A stretch of DNA of 64,000 nt from Fennellomyces sp. T-0311 (GCA_025266875.1 JALLLT010000085.1:1-64000); one strand, 5' to 3'. Positions 1-12,304 are shown, counted from the first letter of the stretch. Numbers and translations are program-made. The notes: generated by a model from the letters alone, not told the origin.

Positions 1-1196
1 GCGGAAAAGGTGTCAGGACCGTAGGCATTAAAGGAAATGCAGCATCTAGTAGCATTCAACAATCAACTTCATCGTGAACTATTACATTTTTAAATCAACT
101 AACCTGCGATGATGTATGTACCGTCCATGCACATGCTTTCTGGCATGTTGACCAAGTTCTGATATAATGCACTGGACGTAAATGCTCGTGCATCGTGTAC
201 GCGTCCTACAGAATACAGCACTTATTACATCACCTATTGATATATTGTATAATACGTACCAGATTCGCCAGTTCTAACATAAGTGAAGCGCTTTTGGTAG
301 TCGCAGACAGCAAGCAACAAAAGAGACGCATTGTTTTTGCGATCCACAAATCTGTTTCCGTGTTCTTTTGGCTTTTGGATAACTACCAACTTGCCATCCA
401 TAGCACCTATCACACGTGGAAGACGCCGCGATTGTGGGCCACCTAAGCTCTCGAAACCCTGGGCAATAGCTGTTGTGCGTTCACTGTCGTTAAATGGCCA
501 GTTGATGAATTGCGGAGCGATTCGTGTCATTGCTTTGACAAAACGATTGGTGAATTTGTTGACAGATCCATCAGTGATACCCAGCATGTTTTTCAAGAGA
601 CGAAAGCCAAAGAGCGCATTGGCAAACCGCCAAAGCACGACCGCTACTTGCACCTCAGTGGGATAACCACCGCGACTAGCGCTGACCACATACTCTGGAC
701 AGAGTGACAGTACATTCACTAGTCGTTCAAACGCTGCAAGGGTAATACGATAGTGGGTTTTGAACCTATCGTTTTCTGGAGTATTGATGTTGTCATTTAA
801 GTTTGGATGGCGAACAGTCCACCAAGTATATGTCTGATAAGTTCGTTGACGTGGTCGACGAACTGAAACTGCTGTCATGAAAACAGGGGACGCGCGGAAA
901 ATCTCATAGAAAATATCTTGATAAACGATTCTCATCGCAAGAGACGACTGCATGGCAATGTTCGCGATGCATTCGAACGAAATGCTTTCAAATTTGAGAT
1001 ATTGGTAAGCGAGTGCCGTAAGAACTACATTGTCTTCTTCATCGATTTGCTCCAAGCGACTATTATTTCTCTCATCCTCGGCGATCAAGAGTTCAATCAT
1101 TATGTTGTTCACTTGAATTTGAGTGGTGTAAAAGATCATTGTATTATCGAGGATTGTCATTGTGAAAGTGTCGGGATAAACTGTAGGCCGAGGCAT
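1..1196 (-). CDS. PIF/Harbinger transposase, 3' end cut by window edge
   Basis: DDE nuclease of the PIF/Harbinger (HARBI1-like) superfamily, which cuts and moves its own element. Reading exons 260-1196, 104-205 and <1-45 on the minus strand gives one continuous frame across 54-nt and 58-nt GT-AG introns. The first catalytic Asp lies in GAMDGK near the end of exon 1. The next exon begins with the family's RVHDAR block. The second catalytic Asp lies in DAAFPL at the edge, so the last Glu is outside the window. The start at 1196 is the first ATG of the long frame; an upstream exon is possible. It shares the TRPNLND-like block and overall layout with the Harbinger gene at 27465, so both belong to one broad family. 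No internal stop is visible in the part present. Confidence 0.85.
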
Positions 1197-1273
1197 GTAG
1201 AGGGTATGTTAACACTTTTGAACCACCTCAGCCTTTGTGGAGCACATGTGACCTAATCCGTGACACCAAGCTA

Positions 1274-1330
1274 CCAAAAAGCGTATTACGGAAAAAGGTA
1301 GTCGCCAAAAAGCGTATTACGACAAAAGGC
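1274..1330. repeat. two tandem copies of a 31-bp unit
   Basis: The 17-mer CCAAAAAGCGTATTACG occurs at 1274 and again at 1305, each followed by a similar A-rich tail. It lies just upstream of the Harbinger gene, so it may be a subterminal repeat of that element. That link is inference. Confidence 0.6.
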
Positions 1331-2181
1331 TAAAAAAAAATTTAATTGCACCGGTGTGAGCACCCATTTCAACAACGTAAACATATTATCGTTTGCTTCC
1401 GCATACAGTGCTACACTTGTTTTTGCAGTGTGTGCATGTTTTCTCGAAAAATTAAGTAAAGTGGACTTTGCAAATACCTCCTTTTGCCGAAAATGGCAAC
1501 CCTCGTAGCACACCGACGTAGCTTTCCAAAAAAATAAAAAAACAGGAACAAAGGCGAGCTTTTGAGGATGATAATAACTAGTATATGAAGTAAGATTGGT
1601 ATCGTTATACTCGCCTCATCGTCCGCTACATCCATGTGCCTAAAAGTAGGAAACGATGACCCAAAAATCTTGGGTCTATTTTGACCAAAAAATGGCCAAA
1701 AGGCAAGGCTATACACTGGCGATTTTGTTGATTTTCGACCGTTTTTGACCTTTTTACACAACCTCTTTCAGCTCGACGAAAAAAAATCGTACAACATATC
1801 GGCTGGTATCTATCTACCGTGGGAGGGCCCCTTGACAACATACTGAACGCTCATAGCCCGCAAAATTTTTTTGGTGCACCATCTCTGGAGTTCGAGTTTG
1901 TATGTGCATGTCTTAATTATATTGTTTGTACTGTCCGCTCATTATCCGAAGCCCTTTTTCATTTTTTCAACAGTAAAACCATGTTAAAAAATCCATTTAT
2001 ATTGATGTAATCGATATTACTATAGTTTTTCGTATGTTGCAACGTACTTAAGTTGAAATATTTTCGATTAACAGATCAGTCAACAAACTTCTGTGTTTAG
2101 AGATCTTTCGTATTACTTAAAACAGTAGCCTCGCACACCAGGTACTCTGAAGCATTAAAAATAGTAATTTAGAACTTGTCA
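1331..2181. other. stretch without a recognisable gene
   Basis: AT-rich DNA with many homopolymer runs. The minus-strand open frame at 1411-1761 has no family pattern, no good neighbours and low-complexity composition, so it is not called. No TIR or target duplication was recognised here. Confidence 0.5.
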
Positions 2182-2196
2182 TGCTTTGATATACAA

Positions 2197-2273
2197 ACCA
2201 AACAAGTTTCCAAAAATTCATGTAATCATGTGACCTAAATTTCAAACCCCGGAGGGTAAAAACATGACATTTT
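2197..2273 (+). repeat. MULE-1 left terminal inverted repeat
   Basis: Matches the reverse complement of 5610-5688 over most of its length. Shared blocks include CAAGTTTCCAAAAATTCA, ATCATGTGACCTA and TTTCAAACCCCG. Confidence 0.85.
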
Positions 2274-2310
2274 GCTTTTGTAAGCCACTTTTATTAGTGT
2301 ACCTTGTCCC

Positions 2311-5300
2311 ATGGAAGAAATCAACGTACAATACTGCTCAGGATGCAGAAAATATCACTCGATTTCCGATTTTACGGGTAGAAAGTGTCTTTTAAAGACG
2401 TGCATTACGTGTCGCTGCAGACAAAGCAACGTAGAACGCCCTATTTCTGTCAGGAACTTCTCTTTCGGTGAAGTTCTCGAGTCGATTCCCTCACGTGCAG
2501 CCGTAGTCGCAGCTGCTGGCGGCAGTGGTACATCGTAATGCATTGCGTTAGAGCATGATTCTCAATAGATATTTTAGGTGAAGTTGCCGACATTTGCTAT
2601 TCTTTCGAAGGTGACGTGGTACTTGACGCTCAACTAAGCCAGTTTACCGATGACCACGCACTCGTCTACTATTTGAAGTCTCGAATTGAAGGATGCGACG
2701 GTTATGAGTACTATCTCAAGACACTGACGGATCTGGAGTTGAAACACTCGATTTCCTTCGAATGCGTCTGCTGTCTGGATGTTGGTGTTCAGCGGCAAGC
2801 ACCAGGTGAAGATCGGGTTCGGCTCCATTCTCGGATGCCGACTTATGTTTGCGAAGGGGAGATATCCAGGTTTATTGATCGACGTAATGGATTTATTCAT
2901 TTAAAAATCGATCACTCAATTGGCCACCCCCCGAAACCACCAAGTACTCGCGTCCCGATGCCACTTGCTGTCTGGGAGTTCATTGAGCAGAATGCTTTTG
3001 AGGCAACTGCTACGGCGTTATATCGTCGTATGGTCGAACAGTTTCCACGAGAAAGAGGCACTGTGACCCAAGCACAGGTATAGTTGATTATTTTGATTGT
3101 GACATTGATACGATGACAGTGAAATAGGTGTATGCAACATGGGCACGAACCACCCATGCTCGGTATAGGCTCCATGACAACCAGATCGCCTCAGCCGTCA
3201 TGCATATCGAACGTGCATCTTCACTCGGTATCAGAAAGGTATGTGTAATAAAACTGTATGTGCATAACCGTAGCTCTTCATGCAGTGTTCACTATGCGAC
3301 ATTAGCGGCAGATGCGATTCATATACATTTATATTTACAATAAATAAATAAAACAGATATTTCACAGAATCAATTTTACTGATGGGTACACTGGAATCGG
3401 CTTTGTGACTGAGCTGTTCGATATTGCATGTGCTCATGCCTTGACGCAAGAGTTTCACATCGACTCGACCTACAAAACAAACCGGCTCGGCTTTGAGCTG
3501 TTCGGTATTGTGGCCAGTATTAATGGCTGTGGTTTCCCTATTGCATATTTGCTTTTAGGCGTGGACGAGCGAAATGTGTGACAAAATAGGCGGATGTCTT
3601 CCAGAATGGAGTACATAAAGTATTTCCTCCGCAATCTGGCTCGTGAAGGCTTCACGCCAACGTACATGTTCACCGACAAAGATGCTGGACAGCTTAAAGC
3701 AATTGAAGACGTATTTGGTCGTAGTGTAGTGCGTCTATGTCTATGGCATATCATGCATTACATTGACTTGCGTTTGAAACAGCCCAAGATTCAAGATCCA
3801 CAGTATGATCCCTGTTTGGTACACGAGGAATTCCCATTCGTGTCGCGACGTTTCCTTCCGGATGATGATCGTGATGGATATCTTTGCCCTCAAAAATTCC
3901 TTCGCGATCAAATCGCAAATCTGATGCGTACGCATTATAATATGCATCCAGACATCCCACTTCCTGGTCGTATGTTACACTTATATTTATGTATGCATAA
4001 CCAGTTAATGTTGTTTTCTTAGTTGGATATCTATCGCCTGACGAAATCCACCAGCTTGCCGCAAAGGAGATGTATGAATACTGCAAGGATAATCACCTTC
4101 CTGATGTGTGGGCATACATGTTTTATAGATGGTATACGGAAGACATGTGGCAGAAATGGGCCAGAAGCACCCGCCCAGGTATCCCAAGGGCTAAAACAAC
4201 CATGATGATTGAGGCCCAATGGAAGGTTCTAAAACGGGATTTTCTTCTGAATTATCCCCATCCCAGGCTTGATATGTTGGTTTGGATCATAATCCATCAA
4301 CATCTTCCTCTCTGTATGGCTAAGTTCGAGCTCAAGATCGTTAATCGACGCGAGCCTTTAGATTGGGAAGGCGAGTTCGTTTCTGATTGGGGGACACTTA
4401 AGGAAACGCATATTGTCGACGGAGAACATCCTGATGCAGATCGCCTCTACCTGCCGTCGTTGGAAAAGTGGACGTGTGGTTGTCCGTACTTTGCCGAAAA
4501 CAATTTCATGCTTTGTAAGCATCTTGTTAAACGATGTAACGATAGGAGAGGATCGTCACTTCCTTTTGCTGCACGCGATTTTTTCATCTGCCGTCAAGAT
4601 GTGATTCCTTATGTGCAACTCATAGTATGTTCTTGTATAGGGTCAATACGTAAGGCTTAGTTTCTAATGATAGCATAATTTCTAGGATGGAATCTCTCCA
4701 TACACACTGATCGTGTATCCTTCACAACGACCTCAGCTAGAAAACCAACCTACTGATACGTCTACCAAGAATCCAATAGTCGTAGACGCTACTGATGCTT
4801 TTAATGAAGGTAATGTAGTAGTGCATGGATGTGTATATACGATAAATATACATGTAACTTATATATACATATATATAATTACGCTTTATAGACGCTGCTA
4901 CACCAGATGATCCCATTGGCAGCATTACTACTTACCACGAAGAGGAAGTGACAGCTGCGCCCTTGGTGATCGTTCTGGAAGACAGTGACGAAGAGCATCA
5001 CGAGATATCTGATGTAGGAGAGACCAGGGAAAGTGGTGACGTGTGGAACGAACTGGGCACGATGGAGGAGCGTATTCGTCAGCTCCATCAGCAACAGCAA
5101 CAAATACGTCAACAGATACAACAAGAAGCCGATCGGTATCGGAGCCTACTACCAGCTGGGCAGATCAGAGCATTTAATGATGCTTTTGCAATAACGATAT
5201 CGAAGGTTATATGGCCGCTGTTGGCACATACCGTCGTGCTCGTAGAAGACAAAGAACATGAAGCGATGACAACCTGTATACACGCTATTACCTTTAAGAT

Positions 5301-5403
5301 TTTTGTTTTTTTCTTTTCTTTTTTTGTCCCGTATCAGATCTATATTGACTTTACTCTTTCTTTTTCTATTTCATATTTTTTATCACAACATAGACTTCTT
5401 TGA
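2311..5403 (+). pseudogene. MULE-1 transposase with SWIM zinc finger, one nonsense codon
   Basis: Mutator-family DDE transposase. Exons read as 2311-2527, 2578-3077, 3128-3238, 3357-3969, 4023-4624, 4686-4809 and 4892 to about 5403, and every junction keeps frame. Visible parts in order: an N-terminal CxxC...CxxC zinc-binding patch; a second Cys-rich region; the DDE core with first Asp in FHIDSTYK, second Asp in FTDKDAGQ followed by CLWHIMHY, and Glu in MMIEAQWK; a SWIM finger (WTCGCPYF...CKH); an acidic segment; and a Gln-rich coiled coil (residues encoded near 5060-5130). The frame is broken by a TGA at 3579-3581, with unbroken homology on both sides, so this is a point nonsense change. The 3' end is uncertain because a GT at 5276 could splice to the AG at 5390. 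The gene fills the space between the TIRs. Confidence 0.85.
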
Positions 5404-5609
5404 ACCATCGTATATATACTTAAGTTATACTTCCATTCTCGGCTAATTCATACGGGTGCATACGGTATTACAAGCATGGCAAAAAGGTAAATTAACACTG
5501 TAAGTTATCTCGTATCCTTTCGAGGATGAAATAAACAACATATACCGTCATGATAGTATCTGCTAAAGAAAACTTTCAAATTCTAGTAACGAAAAAGCAG
5601 AATTTGAGA

Positions 5610-5688
5610 AAAATGTCATGTTTTACCTTGCGGGGTTTGAAATGTAGGTCACATGATTATGTGAATTTTTGGAAACTTGTAGGGTTCG
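5610..5688 (-). repeat. MULE-1 right terminal inverted repeat
   Basis: Inverted partner of 2197-2273. The outermost bases differ slightly; the match weakens inward of 5610. Confidence 0.85.
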
Positions 5689-5703
5689 TGCTTTGATATA
5701 CAA

Positions 5704-6004
5704 TAAATAGTCGCGTAGAGCTTGCAATATAATTGTCTCAATCTCATATACGTTCCAAAAAACCTACCATGTGGATTTGAGAACTTGATAGTTATCTTAA
5801 CTATAAGTATGCAATTGTTACATTTCTACGACGTAAATCAGTGCGTTAGTACTACCTCCCCCCTCCCTTATAACTTGCAATTTTAAAAGCATTCAGGTTA
5901 TATCTTGCTTCTACAGCCACAAGAGCCTCACTGGAGTTCACTCCTATCTTAATAACCATATTTAGCAGTGGTAAAATATCCCATTCAAAGAAAAGAAAAA
6001 AGAG
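5704..6004. other. gap between MULE-1 and KDZ-1, nothing recognised
   Basis: No open frame with family features. It probably holds the 3' untranslated and terminal part of the KDZ element next to it, but no inverted repeat was found. Confidence 0.4.
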
Positions 6005-6012
6005 ATGAAAGT

Positions 6013-8584
6013 TTACTCGGCATCTTCTTGGAAGAGCCTTTCGAAATGTTTGTCGTCGGCTTCCAGTTCTTCGTCCGATTCAGCTACTAGAGCCTCTTCG
6101 TCTTCATCATCTTTATCTTCATCACTATTCTCGCCATCGTTGTCCTCCTCTTTCTCCTTCGCCTTCTCGTTGCCGTCATCATCGTCGTCACTGTTGCCAT
6201 CAACAGCATCTTCGGGCTCGTCAATGGCGGGCGAGTTAACCACACCAGGGATCTGGAGTAGCCTCTCCAGGTGCATCTTTTGCTGGCGACGGGCATTTTT
6301 CAGCTTTTGCTTATATAGCGCAAGCTTCCCGCGGTTCTTCATCGACGACACCGAAAGTCCCTTGATCACTTTCTTCAACGATCGGATGACGTGTCTGTGA
6401 TAACGAAGAACAGACATTGCTTCATCCTAAAGGTTGAAGGCCATATTCTTCTGCGCCAACAGGTTTTGCGTGCGGTTGTGGCCTATATATAAATATCGAG
6501 TAAGCATGATCTGAATCACCATAACTATTACTAGATGATGTACCGTTGCCTTGTTGCCTAAACGCCTCGGTTGTGATATCATAGATACCAACCGCGGCAA
6601 CAAGCTTATCCCACGCGTGCGTGACAACGACCGCAGCAGAGTTGCCTGCGCCCCTAGGCTCTATAACGACCTTTCGGACGTACTTCTCCCATTCCACTGC
6701 TAGCTCTTCCAAGTTGAATCCAACAAGAGCAGTGTCTGCGTCGCTTTGGACTTGGAGTGCGCGCTTGTACTTTCACAAGAGAGTGTGTGCTATCATTAAT
6801 ATATTTAGTAGTTTCATTTGTTTAGCTGTAAGTAGACGTACCAATACTCTCAACCTTCTGGCGAGAAAAGGTCTTCAGTGCAACCGTCAAAGTAAGACAC
6901 CTGTTGAGAGGCGTCATGTATCTTGTCATCGATACAAAACCGTTGAGGTAAGACCAAAGTCTTTCCAACCACTCACCATCCTTTAGGCCATAGCCAATCG
7001 TCAGGCGAGGGTGGTACTTGACCTGGCAATCTGGAGTGTGCCCCGTGATGTGGAAGATGCCCACAGCAATCGGTGCGTCATTGATTGCTTGCAGGCATGG
7101 CATGTTCTGATGGTACATAACTTAATATATTCTGCACGGCTGGACCAATCTTGCATCCGACATCATACATAATGCAGATGCGTTCATTATACAGCGGATG
7201 CTGCACAACTTTGGCAAGGGTGCTGAGCATGTACTCGAACCTGAATAATATAGTCAGTACTAGAATGTAAGGACTGCTGTATTAGATGTACTTTTCGCCG
7301 CAGATCTTCATGTCCAGGAACGCAAGGGGAAAACCATGATCGTAGGTGATGCCAAAGACACCAGTTTCATCAACACCGGTCAAGCGGCCCCCTTGCTTCT
7401 CTAACGCATTCCATGATCCGCAGCCGCTCTTCGGTGACTAAAAGAAATGTAAGTTATTGTAGCAGCTAATATTATAAAGTGTAGAATCGAAATACTTACG
7501 TTAGCGCTGTGTAGTACTGTTGTATCAGTCCAAAGGCTATCTACCACGTCTGCACCCTCGAATACCACACCTGGCGGGTTCTGCGCATGCTTAAAGCGAC
7601 GCAACTGGAAGTTGCCGTCAGCAGTGATGCCCTTCCGCCCTTGCTATAACAATTGATATCCCTCAATATCCATTCCACCAATAGAGCGCTTAATATGCTT
7701 ACCAGAAACACGCATCCGGGGCAAACGTCGTCAACCTGGCACTCACAACGAAGCATTTTCTCCACATTGAGCATCATTCTCTCGTAAAAGGGCAATGCTT
7801 CTGAAAGGCGGGCCTTTAAGAAAGCAGGTACCTAAAGATTGCGTAAGCAACGCTAGATTAAAGTATACTCAAAGAACCTTTTGGTGGAAGTGCGCTTCAA
7901 AATATGTGACCACGCTGTGCATGGACAGGTGGCACAGAAAACGCAAATTGTGAATGCTGCGCATCACATCCAAATGGATTGCAATGCCAGGGACAGTGGG
8001 GGTGAGTGGGAAGAGGTGACGACATAGCAAGTGTAGTGGCAGAGGTGAGTGAGACTTGCAGTACTCAAACTCAAATTCCTTGATCGCTATTAGTTGTGCA
8101 CGGACGTTAGCACTGTATTGTTTACACCCTAATCCCCTTCCAATATCCGTAATTTACCACACATAAAAATACATGTCACCGTCTTGGACTTTTTCTCGCA
8201 TGAGCAGGGCTCATCACCAATAACGTTCGTTATTGGTTCCATGGCTTCAAGCCTTGGTTCCTGGAGTCCAATGCCTTCGAAATAAGCTTTGGGCAGTTTT
8301 TCGAGTAACATGCCCCAGGTGGCACTGCGATCATGGGCTTTCGAAGTATTCGAGCCCTTTTCCCTGTGCGCTTTCTCGTTCTTGCGGCGCAGGTACACAT
8401 TGCACATGGGTCGACGAGATTCCGCAATGGTTGTCAAAATTTCCAAGGGGCGGGAGATCCTCGCATTGCTCTCAATTATAGATAATCTCGGAACTTTATG
8501 GATCTGAGCGTTTCCTCTCTTGTTGAGGGGACCTGTCGACGCCTTTAGTGCCTTTGGTTTAGGGGTTTTACGACTGGGAGCCAT
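6013..8584 (-). pseudogene. KDZ-1 transposase (Kyakuja-Dileera-Zisupton), decayed
   Basis: Minus-strand remnant of a KDZ DDE transposase, a superfamily with a Cys-rich N-terminal part and a distinctive catalytic core. From the N-terminus: basic start (8584); Cys-rich block with EPCSCEKK; a block starting with NVRAQLIAIKEF; a CPGC motif; ITADGNFQLRRF at about 7600; first Asp in LTGVDETGVFG at about 7370; second Asp in MYDVGCK at about 7170; Glu in DGEWLERLWSYL at about 6965; and an acidic C-terminal tail ending at 6013. Several exon borders are clear, for example 7497/7440. The frame fails near 8152-8124, 7250 and 7115, where no ordinary splice site repairs it. These look like small indels, so the copy is probably dead. 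The order of motifs matches KDZ-2 at 23444. Confidence 0.8.
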
Positions 8585-9326
8585 TTAGAATATTGAAGGT
8601 AAACAAACGAGAATTTAGAGTTTTGAAGGAAACAAAACGAGAGCGCCTTATTAGGAATGGCCCTGACAGAAAACATCTAGCATCAAGGTCCGACAGGTTT
8701 TTGTTCTGTTGCGAGCAGTTATTGTTGCAGGAAAACTACCCGACAACAAGAATTTTTTGAACGTGAAATTAAGGTGGAGGCCAACGTGCTACTAGATGTA
8801 CAAAGTTGGTATGATTATGATACTTCTGCCCGCCGTCGATTGCAATCAATGAATGCTCTCTAAAAGCAATAGTAGTACGTGTGTTTCCAGATTAATATTA
8901 ACTTTTGTATTATATAAACCAAAAAACGGGTTTAGTTGTACTTAGCCTGTAAATATGATAATTACCATATCGTAATCAACTATATACTTCTGTTATTTAT
9001 AAAAATCTAGCAATAAATAGGAGCTATAAATGTCATACCTGTATGATACATAGCTACCTATCAATGCATTTTCACAAATTTATTGTCATTTCATTTTTTA
9101 CAAGCAGCATTCCTATACTTATATAGCAGCTGCAGAACGAAGTCAATTCAGTGGTATAAGCGATATTTATTGTGTGTTGATGCATACGCCCTACATAATA
9201 CAAATAATATAAGTTCAGAGCTAACGCATTAAAGCCCCTCTTCTAGCTAATTCGTCTCTTGTTTCATTTGCTACGTAAATTTGATGCCTCACTCCACCAC
9301 TACGTCGATGCATACGTACTTTATAT
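8585..9326. other. AT-rich intergenic stretch
   Basis: No supported coding region. It separates the KDZ-1 start from the zinc-finger gene, both on the minus strand. Confidence 0.5.
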
Positions 9327-10201
9327 CTATTCAAAACGATCAAATAGCATATCTTTCCATTCCTGCATGCTTAGCTCGCCTTTACGGGGCAAATTACCCC
9401 TTTCGGTGTCATCTTCTTCATCATCATCTGTATCTTCCTCCATCTGCGAAGTCGAGCGCACGAGCAAAGGATTGCCGACGCAGTGAAAGGCACGAAAACG
9501 CGGTCCATACTTCGCAAGAAAGCTGGGTTGCTTCGCCTCTAGCGCGGAACGAACTGCCTTGTTGACTTTCATTCTATCTGGCAAATCCAACTTGTCATAC
9601 ATCTCCCAGTGGCTTTCCATTTCCTTGTCATAAAACTGGAAGTATCGACTTTCGAAGATAGTTCGGCCTTCTTGAAGACACAACTCATAGAGAGCGTAAT
9701 CCCAGCACAAACCACACTCTTCCTTCAATCTCAGGATATTCAGGTCATCCTTAAGCTGAAGTTTTACCGAGTCCATGCTACTGAGCAGCTCCTGGTACAT
9801 CGTCTGCCTTTTTGCTGGTGAGATCGAAATAAGTTTATAGTAAAACTTATTTGCTGCGGCATTTCGCCTCTCTATTTTTCTTCTACGTGCCGTGGCAGAA
9901 GCATGTCTCTTTGTTGTTTCGCGCATCTTTTGGAGACGTTCTTGGCACTGCATTTGCGTTTTTGGCCTCTGCTTTTTTTTGTTGAACACCACCTCATGCT
10001 GCTCCTTATGACCCTTGAAGGTAGCCATATGTCTCTTATAGACATGCTCATCGGCAAACTCCTTACGGCACTCGACACATATTTATCCATCAGAAAATCG
10101 GTGGAGCGATACTTGTCGGAGTACCATGTCTTTGCAGGCGACCCGGGAGGTGTAGATCCACGGCGCTGGAAGTTAAACTCTTTTTTCGGCTGCGGCGGCA
10201 A
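9327..10201 (-). pseudogene. C2H2/U1-type zinc-finger protein of unknown role, frameshifted
   Basis: Two overlapping minus-strand frames form one protein if a single base is restored near 10081. The upstream frame starts at 10201 with a basic, Pro-rich segment. The downstream frame begins in the middle of a zinc finger (CVECRKEF...H...H) and runs to 9327. The finger straddles the frame change, and the downstream frame has no ATG before it, which argues for an indel rather than two genes. No intron with usable sites fits. After the finger comes a long Lys/Arg-rich region (nuclear-type), then a Cys/Trp-containing central part and an acidic tail. I do not recognise the family. It could be a KDZ accessory gene or a decayed host gene. 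Confidence 0.5.
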
Positions 10202-10861
10202 AGTTGGACAATCGAAACTGGCGTCGTCAAGCTCGTATTCAGAACGTCTGAAAAATATAGTAAAACTTTCTATGGGTTACTTGCTCTACGATCCGTTTAT
10301 AAGGACATACAAAGCAGCTTCAGACATAGTACAGATGATAGTGAGAAAGTGTGATATTCAAAAGACGGAGACAGAATATGATCACACGTTTGAAAGCTTA
10401 TATATAAGAAGCGCGAAATACTTTGAAATTTTCAATCGATAAGTGATACTACTAGTTCTTGTACGAGCCTAAATACCTGAAAACCTGCCGTGTACCACCC
10501 TTAACAGCAAAAAATAGGCTATCTGTCCGCAATTTCTTGTACTTTGCACCTCTTATAAAGCTCACTTCCACACGAGGTGCACACCTTTGCTTAGAATCAA
10601 CGGCATGCAATAACATGAATATTTATAACCAAACACAATAGACTGGTTTGTAAAGAGTAACGAATATCAAGCCTTTCTAAATCAACTTCGATAAATCTGT
10701 AGATTGATCGGTTCCACGTACATACACGAGGTACTTGCCTGTTTTCGGGGCGAGCTTAAATGGTCAGCTGTGTAATTAGACTCGCTCGTTGTCTCAATCG
10801 TTCGAGTTAAATTCTCGCAGACGTTGCTGCCGGATTCCATTCCGTTTTTACATAATGGTTG
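10202..10861. other. no recognisable gene
   Basis: Short open frames on the plus strand lack motifs. The stretch ends at the outer border of the 30-bp repeat arm. Confidence 0.4.
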
Positions 10862-11275
10862 ATGCTTATACCACCTAGTACTATCATCGTAGTTCTGATT
10901 GATACAATTATTATGGTTGCAACACTGATTTACTGGACTATAATGGTTACGACACTGATGGACCGGACTATCATGGTTGCAACATTAATTGACCGGACTA
11001 TCACGGTCGCAATATTGATAGATCGGACTATCATGGTCGCAATATTGATTGATCGGACTATCATGATTGCAACGTTGATTCACCAAGCTATCACAGTTGC
11101 AACACTGATTGACGAGACATATTGATTTCAACAAATTGCTGTATACGCACTTTTTGGTATATGTAAGTATCCCAGTTCTCTTCAAGGATCGATAATCCAA
11201 GTATTTGGCACGCAGTTATACATTTTGACTAGCTGTATGTACACTTCTGAGCATAATTAAGTCATTTAGTAGAAA
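10862..11275 (+). repeat. left arm of foldback element (30-bp tandem repeats)
   Basis: Outer part (10862-11120) is about eight diverged copies of a 30-bp unit built on GACCGGACTATCATGGTTGC. Inner part (11120-11275) is unique sequence. The whole arm matches, inverted, the right arm at 11775-12100 continued at 16271-16420. The array keeps an open frame only because the period is a multiple of three. Confidence 0.85.
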
Positions 11276-11774
11276 TTACTGTTATTATCATTTATTAACG
11301 TCAAAAACAATGAAGTTAATATTAAAAGCATAACATAATATTATAGATATTGATACTAGCAATAACAGTCATCACCAGAACTGTATTAACGATGCCTTTT
11401 ATAACTTCGATTTTAAGAAGTATTACAATGAGCGGTAATATAGTGGAATAGCTATGAATTCCTATTAAAACATATACTACAATATATACTGATGCGACGA
11501 CGTATCACGATTTTTCAACATCGATTATTACACAGCTATCATAGCTACAATATAAATGGCTAATCTAGCCATATGGTTACAATCTAGGATGATTTGGCTG
11601 TTGATTTTGTCTATCATCGTTCTACGTGTTTCATATTACTATTTAAATTAAGTCCTATTGATGACAGTGTTCGGTAATGACTTTTATTGCTTGTATTAAT
11701 ATACATACATATGTGGCTCTATATGCTACTTTTCTGTTCACCCAACAGTTTTCGACTTTAATATGTAGTAACTA
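11276..11774. other. spacer of the foldback element, non-coding
   Basis: About 500 bp of AT-rich DNA between inverted arms. No open frame of note, so the element is probably non-autonomous. Confidence 0.6.
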
Positions 11775-12100
11775 ACGACAAGTTCTTCTAAATGGCTTAA
11801 TTATATACAGAAGTGTACATATAGCTAGTCAAAATGTATAACTATGTGCCAAATACTTGAATTATTGATCCGTGAAGAGAACTGGGATATTTACATATAC
11901 CAAAGTGTGCGTATACAGCAATTTGTTGAAGTCAATATGTCTCGTCAATCAGTGTTGCAACCGTGATAACTTGGTGAATCAATGTTGCAATCATGATAGT
12001 CCGATCAATCAATATTGCGACTATGATAGTCCAATTAATCGATATTGCGACCGTGATAGTCCGATCAATCAATATTGCGGCTGTGATAGTCCGGTCAATT
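11775..12100 (-). repeat. right arm of foldback element, inner part
   Basis: Inverted copy of 10900-11275. It contains the unique segment and five 30-bp units, then stops at the DIRS border. The array resumes at 16271. Confidence 0.85.
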
Positions 12101-12154
12101 AATGAGTCATTTCGCCGAGGCCGTAGGCCGAAGGCTTCATAACATTATTCGAGT

Positions 12155-12246
12155 AAGGTGGATCCAGTGATTGTGTTACCATCTTTCCTTATATATTCGA
12201 GAGAAATATAAAATATGTGATACTATGAATATTAAACTATATCATC
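12155..12246 (+). repeat. DIRS left inverted terminal repeat
   Basis: 92 bp, inverted match to 16165-16256, nearly identical by eye. The outer extension 12101-12154 is also copied, inverted, in the internal complementary region. Confidence 0.9.
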
Positions 12247-12250
12247 GGAT

Positions 12251-12252
<2 letters not shown>

Positions 12253-12288
<36 letters not shown>
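12253..12288. repeat. (GA)n microsatellite
   Basis: About 18 AG dinucleotides between the left ITR and the internal complementary region of the DIRS element. Confidence 0.95.
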
Positions 12289-12289
<1 letters not shown>

Positions 12290-12304
12290 TGGGGTGGGTG
12301 GAGG

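Larger units (their letters stand above)
2182..5703 (+). mobile_element. MULE-1, Mutator-like DNA transposon
   Basis: Complete element with TIRs of about 77 bp at 2197-2273 and 5610-5688 and one transposase gene between them. The 15-mer TGCTTTGATATACAA occurs directly outside both TIRs, at 2182-2196 and 5689-5703, as expected for a target-site duplication but longer than the usual 8-11 bp of MULEs. Coding strand is plus. The duplication is perfect over 15 bp, while the TIRs differ at several positions and by small gaps. Confidence 0.85.

Noticed and set aside
1411..1841. Minus-strand open frames of 71-116 aa
   Set aside because: Low-complexity composition, no motif, and no exon partners.
10859..12102. 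Repeat proteins encoded by the 30-bp arrays
   Set aside because: The frames exist only because 30 is a multiple of three; they have no start context and are interrupted by DIRS in one arm.
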